DNA of 64,000 nucleotides from Hysterangium stoloniferum (Eukaryota > Basidiomycota > Agaricomycetes > Hysterangiales > Hysterangiaceae): the NCBI GenBank assembly GCA_015178975.1, contig WHVD01000025.1, positions 805,655 through 869,654 on the forward strand, read 5' to 3'. The notes under the pieces are model-generated. The model saw nothing but the letters and a program-made list of their open reading frames with translations, was not told where the DNA came from and searched no databases. Of this stretch, positions 21,713-35,111 are shown one piece after another (within the stretch, counting starts at the first letter, position 1; each line of letters opens with the position of its first letter). The position numbers were made by a program, and so were the translations under genes.

Positions 21713-22343
21713 CTTGACAGGGAATCAAACCTACAAGGTCAATTCCTTAGAATGAGTCCTTGTCGTTGCCCTCCTTGAGCCACCTGATGTAAGGCTGTTG
21801 GTATCAGCCTCACTCAGTCAGCAACGGACAGGACAAAGTTCTCTTTGTTGATCATAAGGGGAGAACATGATAGCTATCTGGTAGGGGGGTGGAATAACTA
21901 ACTACCCTCGGAAAGGACAATTGTCAATCTAATATACCTGCAGTCAACAATGGAGCGGTGTTAATTGGGGTTTTAGGAACAAGAAATAGGAAGAACAAAA
22001 GGGGTCAAGGCGGAGAGGTGAGACCGTAGATTTTAATCGAGTCGGAGGAACAATGTGATGGCGATTGGGAGATAATGATAGCACGATCGGCGATGAGGTC
22101 CATGTGGTAATGCGGTCAGGATTACACCTGACCACTACCTTGATTGCAACTGACTTTCCTCTACTTAACTCTGTTCTATACTCTACTTAGCTAGTATTGC
22201 ACTATATTTAAGATGTATGTGGCTTGAGTGCTATTGGTGGTTCATCCTAAAGCCAACATCAGGGATGTGGGAATGTCTATGCCACCTATCTAGACCCTAA
22301 ATATCTATATAGTAACCTTTCGAGAAAGTAGTGTGTCTGCCAC
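21713..22343. other. Spacer, no gene seen
   Basis: Short frames only. A GGTTTGATTCC-like B-box occurs on the minus strand near 21725, but no convincing tRNA fold surrounds it. Confidence 0.4.
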
Positions 22344-22779
22344 ACACTTAACACTGATCACGAAGCAGTCATCTTTCCTATGATTATATATATATTACTA
22401 GTATAAATTGTGTCAATATTAACCGCTCCCCCACTGGCTCTACAGAGGGATAGAATACAGGGCAAGGTCGACGCCACCAAGGCTGGCTGGCAAACCATGG
22501 CAATTGTAAAAAGGTTTCGGGTGGCAGGCAGGCAAATCTATCTCAGTTCTATGTGAAACTCTACATCGACATGATTTAGATTCTTGATTGAAGAGTACGT
22601 TTAAAACCCTAAAGAACGCAGATGGTGCAAATTGCATCCAGGACGAGGAGGATGGACCAATAAAAAAAAGGGAAAAGAAAAACCAGGTAATATAAGCAAA
22701 AGGTATCGTGTCAAAGTATAAAATAAAAGCAAAAAAAAAAAACAAAAGACAAAAAACCGAAAAAAGGGGGGACTTTGGG
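22344..22779 (-). repeat. Copied segment at the 3' flank of the SKT5-like gene
   Basis: Paralogue of 10733-11144, about 430 bases, ending about 100 bases from the stop codon of the SKT5-like gene. It probably includes that gene's 3' UTR and terminator. Its place beside an intact gene suggests this is the source copy. Confidence 0.85.
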
Positions 22780-22882
22780 CAATTTCAATAACAAATCTCG
22801 AATTCGACACGGAACAAAAAGGCGCATTTCTTTCTCTTGCTTCCATTTCATCCGAACAAAAACAAACATTACCATCCCCACA

Positions 22883-25867
22883 TCACATGATCACACAATC
22901 CTTTTCCTCCGCCTTCCCGCTCTGGAAACCCATCTCAGCAAACGTCGCTGGACCACTGGAGTGCTGGCGAGGCGGCTGCGGCGGCTGCCCTGGTGGAGGC
23001 TGTTGAAATGCGGCCGGAGGCCCTCCCATCCCAGAACCAGGCCCGGGTCCGCCCGGAACACTCCCTTCGAAACTCGCCTGGCTCGGATGTCTCCGATTCG
23101 GCGGCCGTCCCTGTGCTCTTCCGCCCTGCAGCCCGGATGGTGCGGCGGTGCCTGTGCTGGGAGGGGGTGTGCCTGCAGGCGATGGCGAGTCGACGAGGGA
23201 GTAACGGGTTGCAGTTGCGGGAGCATGTTCGAGTGGGGGGCGCGGGCGGGCTTTCGGGGAGGCATTAAGAGGTGGGTATGGTGCTCCTTGGGGCTGCTGC
23301 TGCTGCCTGCTGGGGAGCTGTTGTTGTTGTGGTTGTTGTTGATAAGAGGCTAGGGGCGGTGGCGCCTGGGTCTGCGCCGGAGGCTGGGGCTGACCTGGAG
23401 CATTGCTGTAGCCTGGCCCAGCTCCAGCTTGAGCAGCGATACGACCGACGACGACGTCGCCGCTCCCAGCAGCACCTGCCCCTGCACCAGCGGGAACGGC
23501 GACCCGCCCTTGTTTGACTGCGTCCATGCGGGCTTGTGTGCGTCGCCTGATGAGCTTGTCGTCTGTAATCTTGTCGTGCTCAGTTCGGGAGAGGGATTGT
23601 GGTGAAGGAAGAGAGAGGGCGTTGAGGCGAGCAGGTGCGTCTGTGTTTCCGTGTTCAATAGACTGAGAGGAGCGAGCGAGTGAGGATACATGTCCCGATG
23701 CAAATGTGAATCCAATGCATACCTTTGCATACCATCGCCTTGCTGCGTCAACGTCCTTAGGACCTCCGATTCCGACCTCGGCATAATAGCCTAGTGCGAA
23801 CTCTGCGCTTCCAAGTCCTTTACGCGCAGCCTGAGAAGAAGCTCATGTATTAGCATTCGCACGTCGATGCCACGAGACCATGGAACTTACCTTGTCAGCA
23901 AATGTTACGGCCAACACCTCATCTTTCTCGAACGCACCCTCAGCACCACAGAGGAACCACTTTGAGAGAGCCATGTCTGCTTCTGGCTCGCCCTGTTGGG
24001 ATGCAAGTCTACACGTGGAAAGAGTGGCATCAGCATTTTATCGGACGACGGAAAGAAAGAAAAGGCTCGGGAGCGAACCGACGATCTGAGGAAGTAGGAC
24101 ACTCACGAATAATATTGAACACTCAACAAGGGATCACTCGGGAATGGCTCAACTGCATACTCATATGCATGTCCGAGCTTATACTGGGCAGCGCCAAAGC
24201 CAAAGTATGCGCTTCGTTCGACATACTTACGGGCTTCGAGGAGAAGCGTAGATCCTAATCATCGATGACAAACATAAACAAGGGACAAAATTAAAGGAAG
24301 GAAAGCGAAAACAGACCTCGGGGAATCAATCCAGCGATAACGCCTGGTTCAACGGCAACTTGGGCAAACTCGCCGAGGAGAATCAAGCCGTAGACATACG
24401 CCGGTTGTGGCGTCTCAATCGTCGCAAGCTGTGCAGCACGTTGAAGGAGGGGAAGGGCCTCTGCTTGAGAAACGGGAAGGCCGAGTTGGCCAAGGAGAAG
24501 AGCCATGCCCATGCGCTACCCAGGGCAGCCGTCAGCACAGCACAATGCAGGGACATAAGAACAACTCACATAACAGCAACTCTCTACGCCCGCCTTGACG
24601 CCCCTCTCGAAACAGTCCCTCGCTCGGGCCAGATCACCGACACCTTCGTAGTCCCTCCCAAGTCTGAACCATGCCTTGTGCCATCCACTTCTCGCACTCG
24701 CTTCGAAATCCTTGAATGCTTCTCTGGGAGTTTTGGGGAATATTTCTGAACAGCTGCCTGATGCATGCAGTAGACCTCTCAAGTACAGTGCCTCTGGCGG
24801 ATGAGGAGAAGCAGTGGGTGATAGGATAGAGAGGAGACCTGTGGCTGCACTGTGGAGAAGGGTACGGAGAACAGGGTCGGAGATGTGGGTTGATGGGCCT
24901 GTAGCAGCGTCGGAGGGGGGGTGGAGGCGGTCAACGATGAAGAGAACGTCTCGGATCCAAGGCAGAGGGGGGGGAGAGTTGAGTGGGAAGGATGCTTGGG
25001 CGGCGGCGAGGGATTCGAGGGTTGGCATAGGAGCGGTGAGTTCGGGGAGGGGGGATGTGCGATTTGGACCTGAAGGTGGAATTTGAGAGGGTGGGAGGGA
25101 AGAGGGTGCGGGACCGGGAGCGGCGCCGTAGGGATTAGGGTGGGGCGATGGCTGGACACTGCTAGATCTTGGTGGGTAAGTCGGGGCGCTGTTGAGAGAC
25201 ATATTCTCCATGGCATTAGGAAGACCATACACTTGCGACTGGGGGGGTTGACTACCGTATACGAATCCGGATCCATTGGGCGGCGGTAGACTTGCATAAG
25301 AGGATCGTTGAGACTGTGAAGGGAGAAAACCTCCTGGGTTTTGCACATGCGGCTGAGGAATTGGAGTGTGGCTTTGGGGGGGTGGAGGACCGGAATAGCC
25401 GGCCTGAGACTGAGGGCGTGCAAAACCGCCAGGGTAGCCTGGGTTACCTGCGCCGGGCGGTAATGGAAGGGGCGATGAGCGTCGGTACGGACCGTATTGT
25501 GACTGTTGGTGCTGGTGTTGAGAGGAGAAGGGCTGGTTGGGGTGCAATGAAGAACCGCGAGCTGGACCGTTGACGTTGTATCCATAACTTCCTGCTGATT
25601 CATCCAATGTTCTCGCCATCTAAATGGGCGCGATATCAGCACGAAATGGAGTGGGTTATTTGACATGAAGCAAGATCCGGGACTCACATCAGCGGGGAGA
25701 GAGGGCATCGCGCGTTCAGGCATCGGGGCCAGCATCGGGTGCTGTTTCTCAGGCTGAAAGTTGGGAGGCAACGGGGGGATGGGAGGTGCTGGATTGGAAT
25801 TTTGACGTCGTGGTTGGTTGTGAAAGCTTTGAGGTAGAGGAGGAACTGTAGGCGGGGCGTAAGACAT
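22883..25867 (-). CDS. SKT5/Chs4-like chitin synthase activator with Sel1 repeats and CAAX end
   Basis: Seven exons on the minus strand join in frame: 25867-25688, 25619-24570, 24515-24317, 24254-24107, 24008-23891, 23830-23723 and 23662-22883 (about 860 aa). Proteins of this family recruit and activate chitin synthase at the bud neck, septum or tip membrane. The N-terminal 250 residues are Pro/Ser/Gln-rich. Sel1-type helical repeats follow, seen as ALYLRGLLHASG, AFKDFEASARSGWHKAWFRLG, ARDCFERGVKAG, AQYKLGHAYEYA, ADMALSKWFLCGAEG and AEFALGYYAEVGIGG. The tail is again Pro/Gln-rich. The last four residues are CVIM, a CAAX box for farnesylation, which is typical of Chs4/SKT5. It diverges from the kelch gene on its right. 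Confidence 0.87.
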
Positions 25868-26546
25868 GGTCGTCGTGGTCGTCGTTGGCGGGGGAGGAAA
25901 AAGCGCTTATGGGTGGGTGTGGACGTGGAAAGCTGGACTTGGGGGAGTTGCTTGGTGAGTTCTTATGCGTAATATAAAGTATTTAGTGAGCAGTGCATGC
26001 CGGACGGGCCTTCAGCGGCTATGTTGCACAGGCGCACTGGCCAATCGACATCGATTATCATGATCACATACCCTCTGCCTTGACGTTTAGCTACATGTCC
26101 ATCCCATTATTGGTTTCGGTGGTCGCCTCGAGCACACGAGGCTGTGATCGATGTGCACAGCCATCGCTGCGGAGGCTGTGTTTTCTGAATCACTACATAG
26201 ACTCGAGGGCATATCGGGGGGCGAGGGCGAAGGGGTTACTATGCCCGTGTGTGTAAAACTAATAACGACTAATGGATATCACATCCCCAATCTGATAATG
26301 GCGGCTCAAGATGTTCCCCCCAGGCTGCAACCCATCACGATCTCCACGGCGGTTCCTGACCTGTTTCAGTAAAACAATTTTCAGCCTGAATATAAGTTCA
26401 CTCCTGCCAAGTTACTCGGGAAGACTTTATAAAATCCAGAGAATATCCGCGTTCAGTGCGAAACCACAGTCCAGATCTTAGTTTTTCGGGGTTCTTATAT
26501 CATTTCTGCACGTGATCTCCACTCCAGCTCCTAGTTAAGAGGTCCC
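25868..26546. promoter_or_regulatory. Shared divergent promoter region
   Basis: 679 bases between the SKT5-like start (-) and the kelch-protein start (+). Both promoters must lie here. No clear TATA box or long repeat is seen, and the short frames inside it show no motif. Confidence 0.6.
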
Positions 26547-29487
26547 ATGGCGAAGAAGAAGGGTGCCGCCGCAGTAGCATCCAAGGCTGCCTCTAAAGCT
26601 GCCAAGAAAGCAAAGGCAGTAAAGAAGGTAGAGAAAAAGGAGAAGAAGAAGAAAGTCCAGGACGAGTCTGACCTCGACTCTGATGATGATTTGGAGGGTA
26701 TTTTGGACAAGGTCTGTCCCAAAGTACTTTTACATGCTAATCATGTCTTATTTTCTCTTAGTAGATGAGGCGCGAATGGGAAGAAGCCCATGCCGTGACT
26801 GAGGAGACCGTTGCGGGGCCGCCCAGCAGACGTGCTAATGCGACCTTGACCGCGTGTCCCAGTGGCAACCATCTCTGGTGTATAGGAGGTGAATTCTTCA
26901 GTGAAGATGGCAAGGCAGTCAGTTGCCCACCCCCCTGCAGTAAATAAATCATTCACCCTTTTCACTGCTAAAGCATTTTTATAATGACGTCTACCGATAT
27001 TCGCCTGAGAAGGTATATTATATTTCGAAATACTATTCGAGGTCTTCCTATCACACCCTACAGGACGAATGGCGCCGCTTCACCTCCCCTACATGCCCCG
27101 GTCCACGTTCCGCCCATGCTGTAGCCGCCATCCCCGCATCCGGCGGAAAATTGTTCCTCTTTGGTACGTCCATAGCTGCAACAGCTCATGTACTCATCGT
27201 AAACCACCCCCCAGGCGGTGAATTTTCATCTCTCCATCAAACCACATTCCATCATTATCGCGACTTCTGGTCCTTTGATATTTCCTCTCATACCTGGGAG
27301 CGGATAGACACCAAGGTGAAGCCTAGCGCACGATCTGGATGTCGGTACGTTGATATTTTTATGACAGCCCTCCCGTCTCAACCCTTTTCACCAAGAATGG
27401 CAGTGTGGAAGCATTTCATAGTTCTATTCGGCGGCTTTTATGACCCTGGAATACGGAGTGTGTCTCATGATTATCAGGTCTCATCCCACTAATTCGATCG
27501 TCTGATCAGCCAATTATCTCAATGACCTATGGCTCTTTGATACCCAGGAATACACTTGGCAACAGGTTGAATTGCGCGATACAGACCGAAAACCTTCGCA
27601 AGTGTTTCAGTCGCACATTTATTCCCAATGTCGCATTAAAACGTTCACAGACCCCGCAGCGGATTTTCATTCTTACCAACAGCAGACGGTATCGTCCTCC
27701 ACGGTGCGCATTGATAGTAGCTTGTCCAACGCGCTCTCATACCAAAGTAGGGGGCTATTGTAAGGAATATATTAAAGGAAAGAGGGCCGTTGGCATCGCA
27801 CTCCAAGACACTTGGTTTTTAAAGTATGTTCATTTCCATTCAGCTCAGCTCCTTCCCCACATCCGCGCTCTTACGCTTCTATTTCCATGTAGAATGACTA
27901 CTGACCTGAAATTGATCAAATGGGAACGAAGAAAAAAGTCAGGATACGCGCCGTCGTTGAGGTCAGGATGTACGATGGCGTTATGGCAAACAAGGAGTGT
28001 TGGTGTGCTATTTGGCGGCGTCTTTGACGAGGATAAAGGAGAAGAAGGATTGGAAAGCACGTTTTATAATGATTTGTGAGTGCATGCTGTGATATTTTTG
28101 TCCAGCTGCATTCTCTTGGGTTATCTTGTTAATTTCATATTGCTAAACTTGACTGTTCTGGTAGATATGCCTACCAGATGAGTGGGAATGGAAGATGGTC
28201 GAGTCTGACTTTAAGGAAGCCGAAGAAGACGAAGCAAGTGCCGCCGCAAAAGAAGAAGCAATATGCTCTTCCTCATCCTGTCGCATCTCCTGCCCGACAT
28301 TATACATCTATGGACGAGGATGGAGAACAGGAAGGGTATGAAGATGACGAGCACCTGCACTCCGTGCGTATTCCTACTATATAAGACTTTTTTTCACTGA
28401 TATCGTCAAGGCGCATGATTCACACCCTCCTCCTGCATCAACACGGGTCGTACCTGTCGAAGGTACAAGCACCATCGATGTTGAAGACCAAATTGACCCA
28501 AACGATCCGTCCCTTACTGTCCCCCTTGTCCGATATAACGCTATGCTCTCCGTATTGCGAAATACGCTGTACATGTACGTATCGTGGTATGCACTGCTAT
28601 TCATGCTACAACAAACCCATGGGCCACAAAATTCACAGTTATGGCGGCATCTTTGAGTCGCACTCACGGGAATATACGCTCGACGACTTTCATGCCTTGA
28701 ATCTCGATAAGATGGACCGTTATGTATGCTTGAAGCAGAGCGAAGTTGTTATCGGGGCGGATGACGAGAGTAGTGATGACGAGGATGACGATGACGATGA
28801 CGGGGACGATGACGGAGAGGGGGATAGCGAGGAGGACAATGAAGGCGACGGAGAAAAAATAGTTAACAGGCATGTTGCTGACAGCGACGAAGAAGACGAC
28901 GGCGCAAAAACAAATGAGAGCGATGACAACCAAGTACCAATCGTCCAAACGCCCGAGGAGATTCAACGTGATAAGGTGGGTCAAGAGATGTTTAGTGTCT
29001 AACATGATTGGCGAATGCATCGGCCAGGATGAACTACGGAAGCTCGCTACCAGTTTTATGGGTGTTTCCAAGGATAATGGAACGCGGTCTGAGGAAGATG
29101 CAATTAGTACCCCACTCCCAGGGGAGACGTTAGCCTTGTTTTATGCTCGATCGCGTGAGTGGTTGCTGAAAAGGCTTGACATCCTACTAAGCTGCCATTT
29201 CCAGGAGAATATTGGGCTCAAAAGGCTCTAGAAAAGAGTGATAATAGAGGTAAGATGCTACGGAGGGATGGATTTTCACTGGCAGAAGAAAGATACGGTT
29301 TGTCCCCTGTATATTATTATGAGATGAGTTTCTGATGCCTTTCAATTTGATAGCGAGCTATAAGCCGATATTGGAGGAAGTTCAAAAGATCCTTGCAGAG
29401 GCTGGGTTGGATGAGGATGAGATGAAGCGAGCTGGGGCAGCGGGTTCTGGCAAAGGTGGAGATGTGGGGAATCGGAATAGGCGGTGA
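26547..29487 (+). CDS. Kel3/KLHDC4-like kelch-repeat protein
   Basis: Sixteen exons join in one frame to about 699 aa: 26547-26711, 26765-26917, 26974-27012, 27064-27163, 27215-27344, 27396-27457, 27510-27597, 27651-27703, 27751-27823, 27893-28075, 28165-28363, 28411-28574, 28639-28975, 29028-29154, 29205-29297 and 29354-29487. The N-terminus is Ala/Lys-rich (MAKKKGAAAV) and then acidic. Kelch blades follow, with LFLFGGEF, YRDFWSFDISSHTWERI, FIVLFGGFYDPG, YLNDLWLFDTQEYTWQQV, GIVLHGGYCKEY, GVLFGGVFDEDKG and YGGIFESHSREYTLDDFHAL. An Asp/Glu stretch is next, then a C-terminal domain like DUF4110 (LFYARSREYWAQKALEK). This order matches the Kel3/KLHDC4 family, whose role is poorly known. Intron 7 uses a GC-AG border (GCAAGT at 27598). 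Confidence 0.9.
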
Positions 29488-30331
29488 ATGTGGTTCTATT
29501 CTTTGTTTCTTTACTTTTCGGTACATGTACATATGATGCTGCGAAAAGGCAAGGCGAGGCCATCTTTTATTGTAAATGGGCTCATAACGAGTGGGGGGAT
29601 TTTTGTTGCTAGACAGGCTCCATCCTTGATTTTAACTATACTGAATATAAATTTATTAAAACTGCAATATACACCCCTCAGATAAAAATCCGCGATGTTG
29701 CCTACGCAGTAATCGATTTCGCTCTTACCCTCCACCATTTCCCAATTGTCATACGATATCTAAAAATTGGTGGCGGCCCGGAGTTCTTGCAGTTGTTGTT
29801 TTACACGCGCTTACCGGGTCGTTCGTGACTCTATTGCGTCGCCACCGCTCTTTTGCGTTGACCAGAAAAGATCGGGCCGTGCTCAAGCCGGCGAAGGCGA
29901 AAATACATAAAGTAAACTAATTGGTCCAAATCAACCGAGTACCACAGGTGACCCAGTTTGACTCATCCTGCGTGAGTCTTGGGAAAAAGTCGCTCTTGAT
30001 AGTAGGCTTTGTGACTATCGAGACTACTTGTGCCGTGATTACGCTCTCGCTGATATTACCTATGGGTCGCGCAGCAGAGGGATTGATTGACGTTATGTTT
30101 GTCCAGCAGCAACTGACCATCCACTATATCCGGGGATGAGATACACCTTTTCAAAACCGCGTTTACTTGTCAATCATCTTTATTAAAAACCGAGGGAACT
30201 GAAAAAAGAGGACATATGAATCGTCAAAATTGTAAGGTAGCTAGGCCAAAGGCAATTGAGCAAGACTAGGTATGAATGCGGCAAAAAGCAGAAAGAAGCA
30301 AACGAGTGCAGCAAAAAAATTTAGTCATAAA
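29488..30331. other. Tail-to-tail spacer, no gene seen
   Basis: Holds the 3' ends of two convergent genes. AT-rich stretches near 29630-29680 and 30180-30330 could serve as polyadenylation regions. No coding motif. Confidence 0.5.
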
Positions 30332-33300
30332 TCATGGGGTAAATGATCCTGTTAAATGGATCTTCCTCGACGAGCTCCCGACAAAGACTTGGAATGCACC
30401 TTTTGGTACTTCCCATTTCTGGGTGACCACGTTCCTAGGAAGTCGCAAAGCATGAATATGGGGCAGAGGCGATAGAAAATGGGTACATCGATCAACTCAC
30501 CAAATACTAATGTCTTTCTCTCTCAGTGTAACAGTGATGCTCGCCTTCTTTCCCTTCTTGATAAACGTCCGGTCGAATCCTCTCAACAGCTTCGGAGGCT
30601 GGTTGGCACCAGGGGGGAACCCGAGGTATACCTGGCTTACTTCGTTTCCATCAGTTCCGCCGGTATTTTGGATACTGTAGGTGACTTTGAAGGCGACATC
30701 GTAGAGGGCGGCAGGGCCGCCTGGAGAGTGTTCGACAGGGGATGTGATGGCAGGAGGGGCAGTAGTAGTGTTTGAGGCGGGAGGGTTGGTGCTGTTGGCG
30801 ATGGGAGGGCTGGTGATGTTGGTGATGGGAGGAAGAGTGATATTGGTGATGGGAGGAAGAGTGACGCTGGTGATGGGAGGGTGGGTGGCACTGCCGGAAG
30901 GCATACCAGATGATATACTCGATGCAGGAGGGCTGGCGTGTGTAGACGGCGTGCCGGGGACGCCAGAAGGCTTGCTGGCGATGGGTGACAGCGTGCTACC
31001 AACCGGCGTTGAAGGCTTAGGGGCCGATGCAGGAGTTTGCGCCGCAGGAGCAACAGCTGGCAATACGTCGCTGTTCCTCCGTCGCTTCCCTCCGACTTTG
31101 CGTATGCTCAACCCGCTGTATGAGAACTCGGTGTAACTCAAGCCAAAGCCAAACTCAAAACGCGGCACGATCCCGTTGGCATCGAAGTGTCTAATAAATG
31201 AATGCTCGTAAGTACGCTAAACGAAGACGGGAAGAACAGCCGTCAGACCTGTAATCGATCTTCACGCCTTCCTCATAGGTGAGTTGGGGGGTCGTCATCG
31301 AGCTTGCGTAGAGGACATCAACGCCATAATCGCTTCGTTGCTTGGGGACGGTATAGGGCAACCTCGCACTGGGGTTCACACCGCCAAACAAGATATCAAC
31401 GATGGCGTTGCCAGATTCTTGCCCGGGAATCCCAGCATTGAGGACGGCTGTGATGTTGGGGTTGTCGAACCATGATTCTACGAGAACCGGGCCGACGATG
31501 TGCATGACAACGATGGTGTTGGAGCAAGCGGAAGTTGTGGTGGAGATGAGGTCTTCGCCGCCGTGCCAGAGGGTAAGATTGTTGCGGTCTCCAGCATTAC
31601 CGTCAACAGTAATGTAGCCTAGAAAGGAACGATGGACGATTCAACGTTGTTGCCATTGGTGAGATAAGGAACCAGGCAAGAACATACCTTCTCCCGAATC
31701 GGCATTAACAAAGACAAGACAAACATCTGCCTGACTGGAAACGCTAGTGACTTGGGCATGGTTAAAATCGTTCAGGACGACTTCAATAGGGATAGTCGGG
31801 TTTTGGGAATGTACGAAATTCTGTATGGCAGAGGCGGGGTCGATGAGATATGGGAACTGCGGGCAAGTGAATTTGTTAGTGATACACCATTTAGAGAAAA
31901 GGAACATGATGATATACGTTTGCGGTTCCGGATCCCCATCCCATTGCTAAAGTTCCTTGATTGCATCCACGGTCGCTACAACCATTGGGGCCATCAAGAT
32001 TTGGGCCAGCGTCCGAACCGAGAATGGCAATACCTGGAAGGTGCAATTAGCATGCTGTGACGATCGGGACGGTTGACACGCACGTTTGATATTCTTGGTG
32101 CTCAAGGGGAGAGCGTTATGAGTATTTTTCAGCAAGACAGTACTCGCTGAGCCAATCTCCCTAATCAACTTGTAATGATCTGCCTGCACGCTAAACACAC
32201 CGGATTAGGGAAACCCTTCAACCGTAGAAGAAGAAAACACCCACTTAATATGCTCATTAACAAGCATCCCGCCAGAGAAGGTGTCCTCGGTGGTGTAATC
32301 AAAATTAAGGGCAGGGTAGCCATTATCCTGACCAAGTTTGAAGAATGCAGTCATGGAACGGGTTACCATGTCGTCGAGACGCTCGACGGAGACGCTGCCG
32401 TTGTTGACCTGTTAAGGAATGAGAAGACGTCGATAGTTTAAATGGAAACATACTGCTTCTATCAAGTTGCTACCCCACCAGGAGTTAGTTGTGTTGGTGG
32501 GAACAAAACCTTGCGGACCTTGGCCGTAAGCCATGAAGCCTGGCATGTTCATGTCGAGACCAGCTATTGCTGGCTATAGAAGAGGAACATGGCCACCAGT
32601 GAGCGTCATTGAAGCCAAGCGATGGAGATTAAATGTACCTGAACACCGTTGATCATAGCTGCCCAGTCACTGACGATAAAGCCTTGGAAGTCTAACTCTT
32701 CCTTCAGTACGCCATTCAGAAGTTTACTGCTTTGGCAGGTCTGGGTTTGGTTAAGCTTGTTGTACGAACACCTGCACATATTCAAACTCGAGACCTAGCA
32801 CGGGGATAAGGAAGCGCAACTTACATCACAGAGCCAACACCCGCCCGGACAGCTTCGGCGAATGGCCATAGATATACTTCGTGTAACGTCTGGTCGTCAA
32901 GATTTGAAGAGTAGATCTGTGCTGCTTGGGAGCCGCCACGAAAATGTTCTTGTTCATTGGCGATGCTAAGGCAAGATATCAGTGTTGGGAAAAAAAGCTA
33001 GTGAAGCGGTCATGTGCGCGTAATGAGGACACAACAGTAGATGAGGACAAGTAAAAAGAGCCGCTCATGATAGGCAAAAGATGCAAGAGAAAGAGAAGAG
33101 AGGAAATAATAGACAAAGTAGCTCACAGATGCTTCACACATGAAATGACGCCCTGGCTTTGGTAACCCTTTACGGTCTCCGCCGTCCCAACACCGGCGAG
33201 GAAAGGATCTGCACCGAATCCCTCCCAGTTCCTACCACCGGCAGCTACTCGTCCCAAATTCGTCATCGGACCTAGAGCGACGTTAACACCCTTTCCGCGA

Positions 33301-33906
33301 TGTTCTGCGCCCATTGCTATTCCGCGTGCGTTCATGAGAGAGGCGTCGAATGTAGCTGCGACGTTGATGGCTGCTGGGCTGTAGAGTGGTAAATATTGTG
33401 GCAAGAATTGGGTAGATGAAGTAGTAATACTGTGTACGTACAATGCAGATACGAAATCGGCGTTGCGAACCCCTAAGGGAGAATCTTGCAAGCAGAAACC
33501 GGGGAATCCAAGCCTGGTTACGGCCTGTAGCAAGGGGGTTAAGTGGAGTGGAAGGAAACTGTGAAAGGAGATTTGGGACTGACGCCAGTATTTCCAACGC
33601 ATCGACCTGATGTACCAACGCCTGTGGTTAAATTGACCTTTTCCTCCAAGGTAAGTCCAGAGACGAACTGGCGTGCTTTGTTGACAGCACCAGCCCAGTC
33701 CGCATCCCCTGCGACCGGTTTCGCGGGAATGACCTAAACAGTCTTATTAGAAGTGGCCATGGATGTTTAAACGGTAAGATTACAATCTCAGAGACCCACT
33801 GCTCAAACCCTGGTGGAGCAGCATCTGGAAAACCGGTTGTAACGTCTGCATTGGCAAAGTAGAAATGCAAATGAGCGATGAGCAAGAGCCCTTGATGAAG
33901 ATGCAT
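30332..33906 (-). CDS. Secreted GH3 beta-glucosidase with Fn3-like C-terminus
   Basis: Fourteen exons on the minus strand join in frame to about 905 aa: 33906-33784, 33733-33584, 33524-33442, 33378-33127, 32965-32825, 32771-32639, 32573-32454, 32408-32241, 32183-32084, 32033-31918, 31856-31688, 31618-31249, 31190-30501 and 30434-30332. It hydrolyses cellobiose and other beta-glucosides outside the cell. It begins with a hydrophobic leader ([20 protein letters not shown]). GH3 signatures follow: [44 protein letters not shown] and [10 protein letters not shown], where Asp is the expected nucleophile. The second GH3 domain ([30 protein letters not shown]) and [13 protein letters not shown] come next, then a fibronectin-III-like end. 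An unusual Pro/Thr/Ser-rich insert of about 110 residues splits the join to the last domain. Confidence 0.92.
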
Positions 33907-34733
33907 TGTTTGGATAAAGAGCGTGGATCCACGACGTGACGGTCGCGGTTTTGGTGATGACGGTTAAAAAAGGCAGCGCAAGAGACCCCGCTGCCGCATG
34001 CTTCGAGAAGCATGACCATTCAATACAATGAATTAACGTAACGGAATTCAGTAGCGTGACCAACGGCCGATGCGGTTTGTCACGTGCTCCAGCTAACTCT
34101 GTCACGCCCGACACGTCGCGCGAGCCTCTTGTCACGCGTCCAACCAATTCCGGTCCGCTACACGCTACGCCTGGTGGAAACGGCACCAGCCTTATTCCCA
34201 GTCTCCCGTCTACGGACAAACATCAGTCATATGTTGGGATCAATGCAGATCCCATAGGCAGGGGACCCGGATAATGTGGACAACTCTTTACACCCATTAT
34301 TACTTGTTCGATTCCTGCTTACTTTGCTCAACTATATACATTCTAAAATGAACTATATTTGTATCTGGAAACTGTCCAGATAATTGTTTAGAATATAAAA
34401 ATGTTCTGTGCATTTTAAAAACTTTGAAGATTCTCAGGAAAACTTTATAGTATCCACAAATGATAGAGGCCAGGTCAGCAAAACTCAGACAATTTGGTCT
34501 AATAGTGGATGATGAAAATACAGAGTAGTATAATGTATATCTAAGTATTTAACAATAATACAGATGTAAAGATGTATTATTAAAATTTTGAAAAAAATAG
34601 TCCTCCATTATTCATTGAGTATTAAAGCTTTCTATGTTATATTATGTAATACCAAACACTGTTCCAACTATCTTGTTCTGAGTTCAGTGTGTATATAATC
34701 CAATGGGAATGGCACTTGTTGTAGCAAGGGCTC
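33907..34733. other. Promoter side of the GH3 gene, no other gene seen
   Basis: 5' flank of the beta-glucosidase; from about 34280 it becomes AT-rich. No coding motif was found. Confidence 0.5.
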
Positions 34734-35111
34734 TGTTATGATCCATTCCTGGATATTTCAATATTCCAATATAACCTTCCATTCTCAAATATTCCAATAT
34801 TCTGATGTATTCTCTGCCTTGGGAAACCACCTAATCTCTGGACACACTGAACTTTGCCCTTGTTCCATACAGTGACTCAAAAAACCCTTCACATGTTTTG
34901 TACTTCAGACTTATATCCCTGATAACTCAAAGAATCAAAATGCAAAAATATCAAGAATATTTGTGAATATGCTCTATCATATCTAGTGTGAAGGGTATGC
35001 ACATATTATGGTTGGACTATCAAACAATACACATATTACTTGATAGTATTTTCTATATGTTATTTCTATGTTTCTATTTTCTATGCTCTTTGAGTATAGC
35101 CCTATTTCTTA

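Noticed and set aside
24516..25867. Two overlapping long ORFs read as separate genes
   Set aside because: Splicing of 25867-25688 to 25619 joins the real frame. The other long frame is a shadow caused by Pro/Ser/Gln-rich composition.
30744..31136. Plus-strand Gly/Val/Met-rich ORF
   Set aside because: Antisense of the Pro/Thr/Ser-rich insert of the beta-glucosidase, whose spliced frame is well supported.
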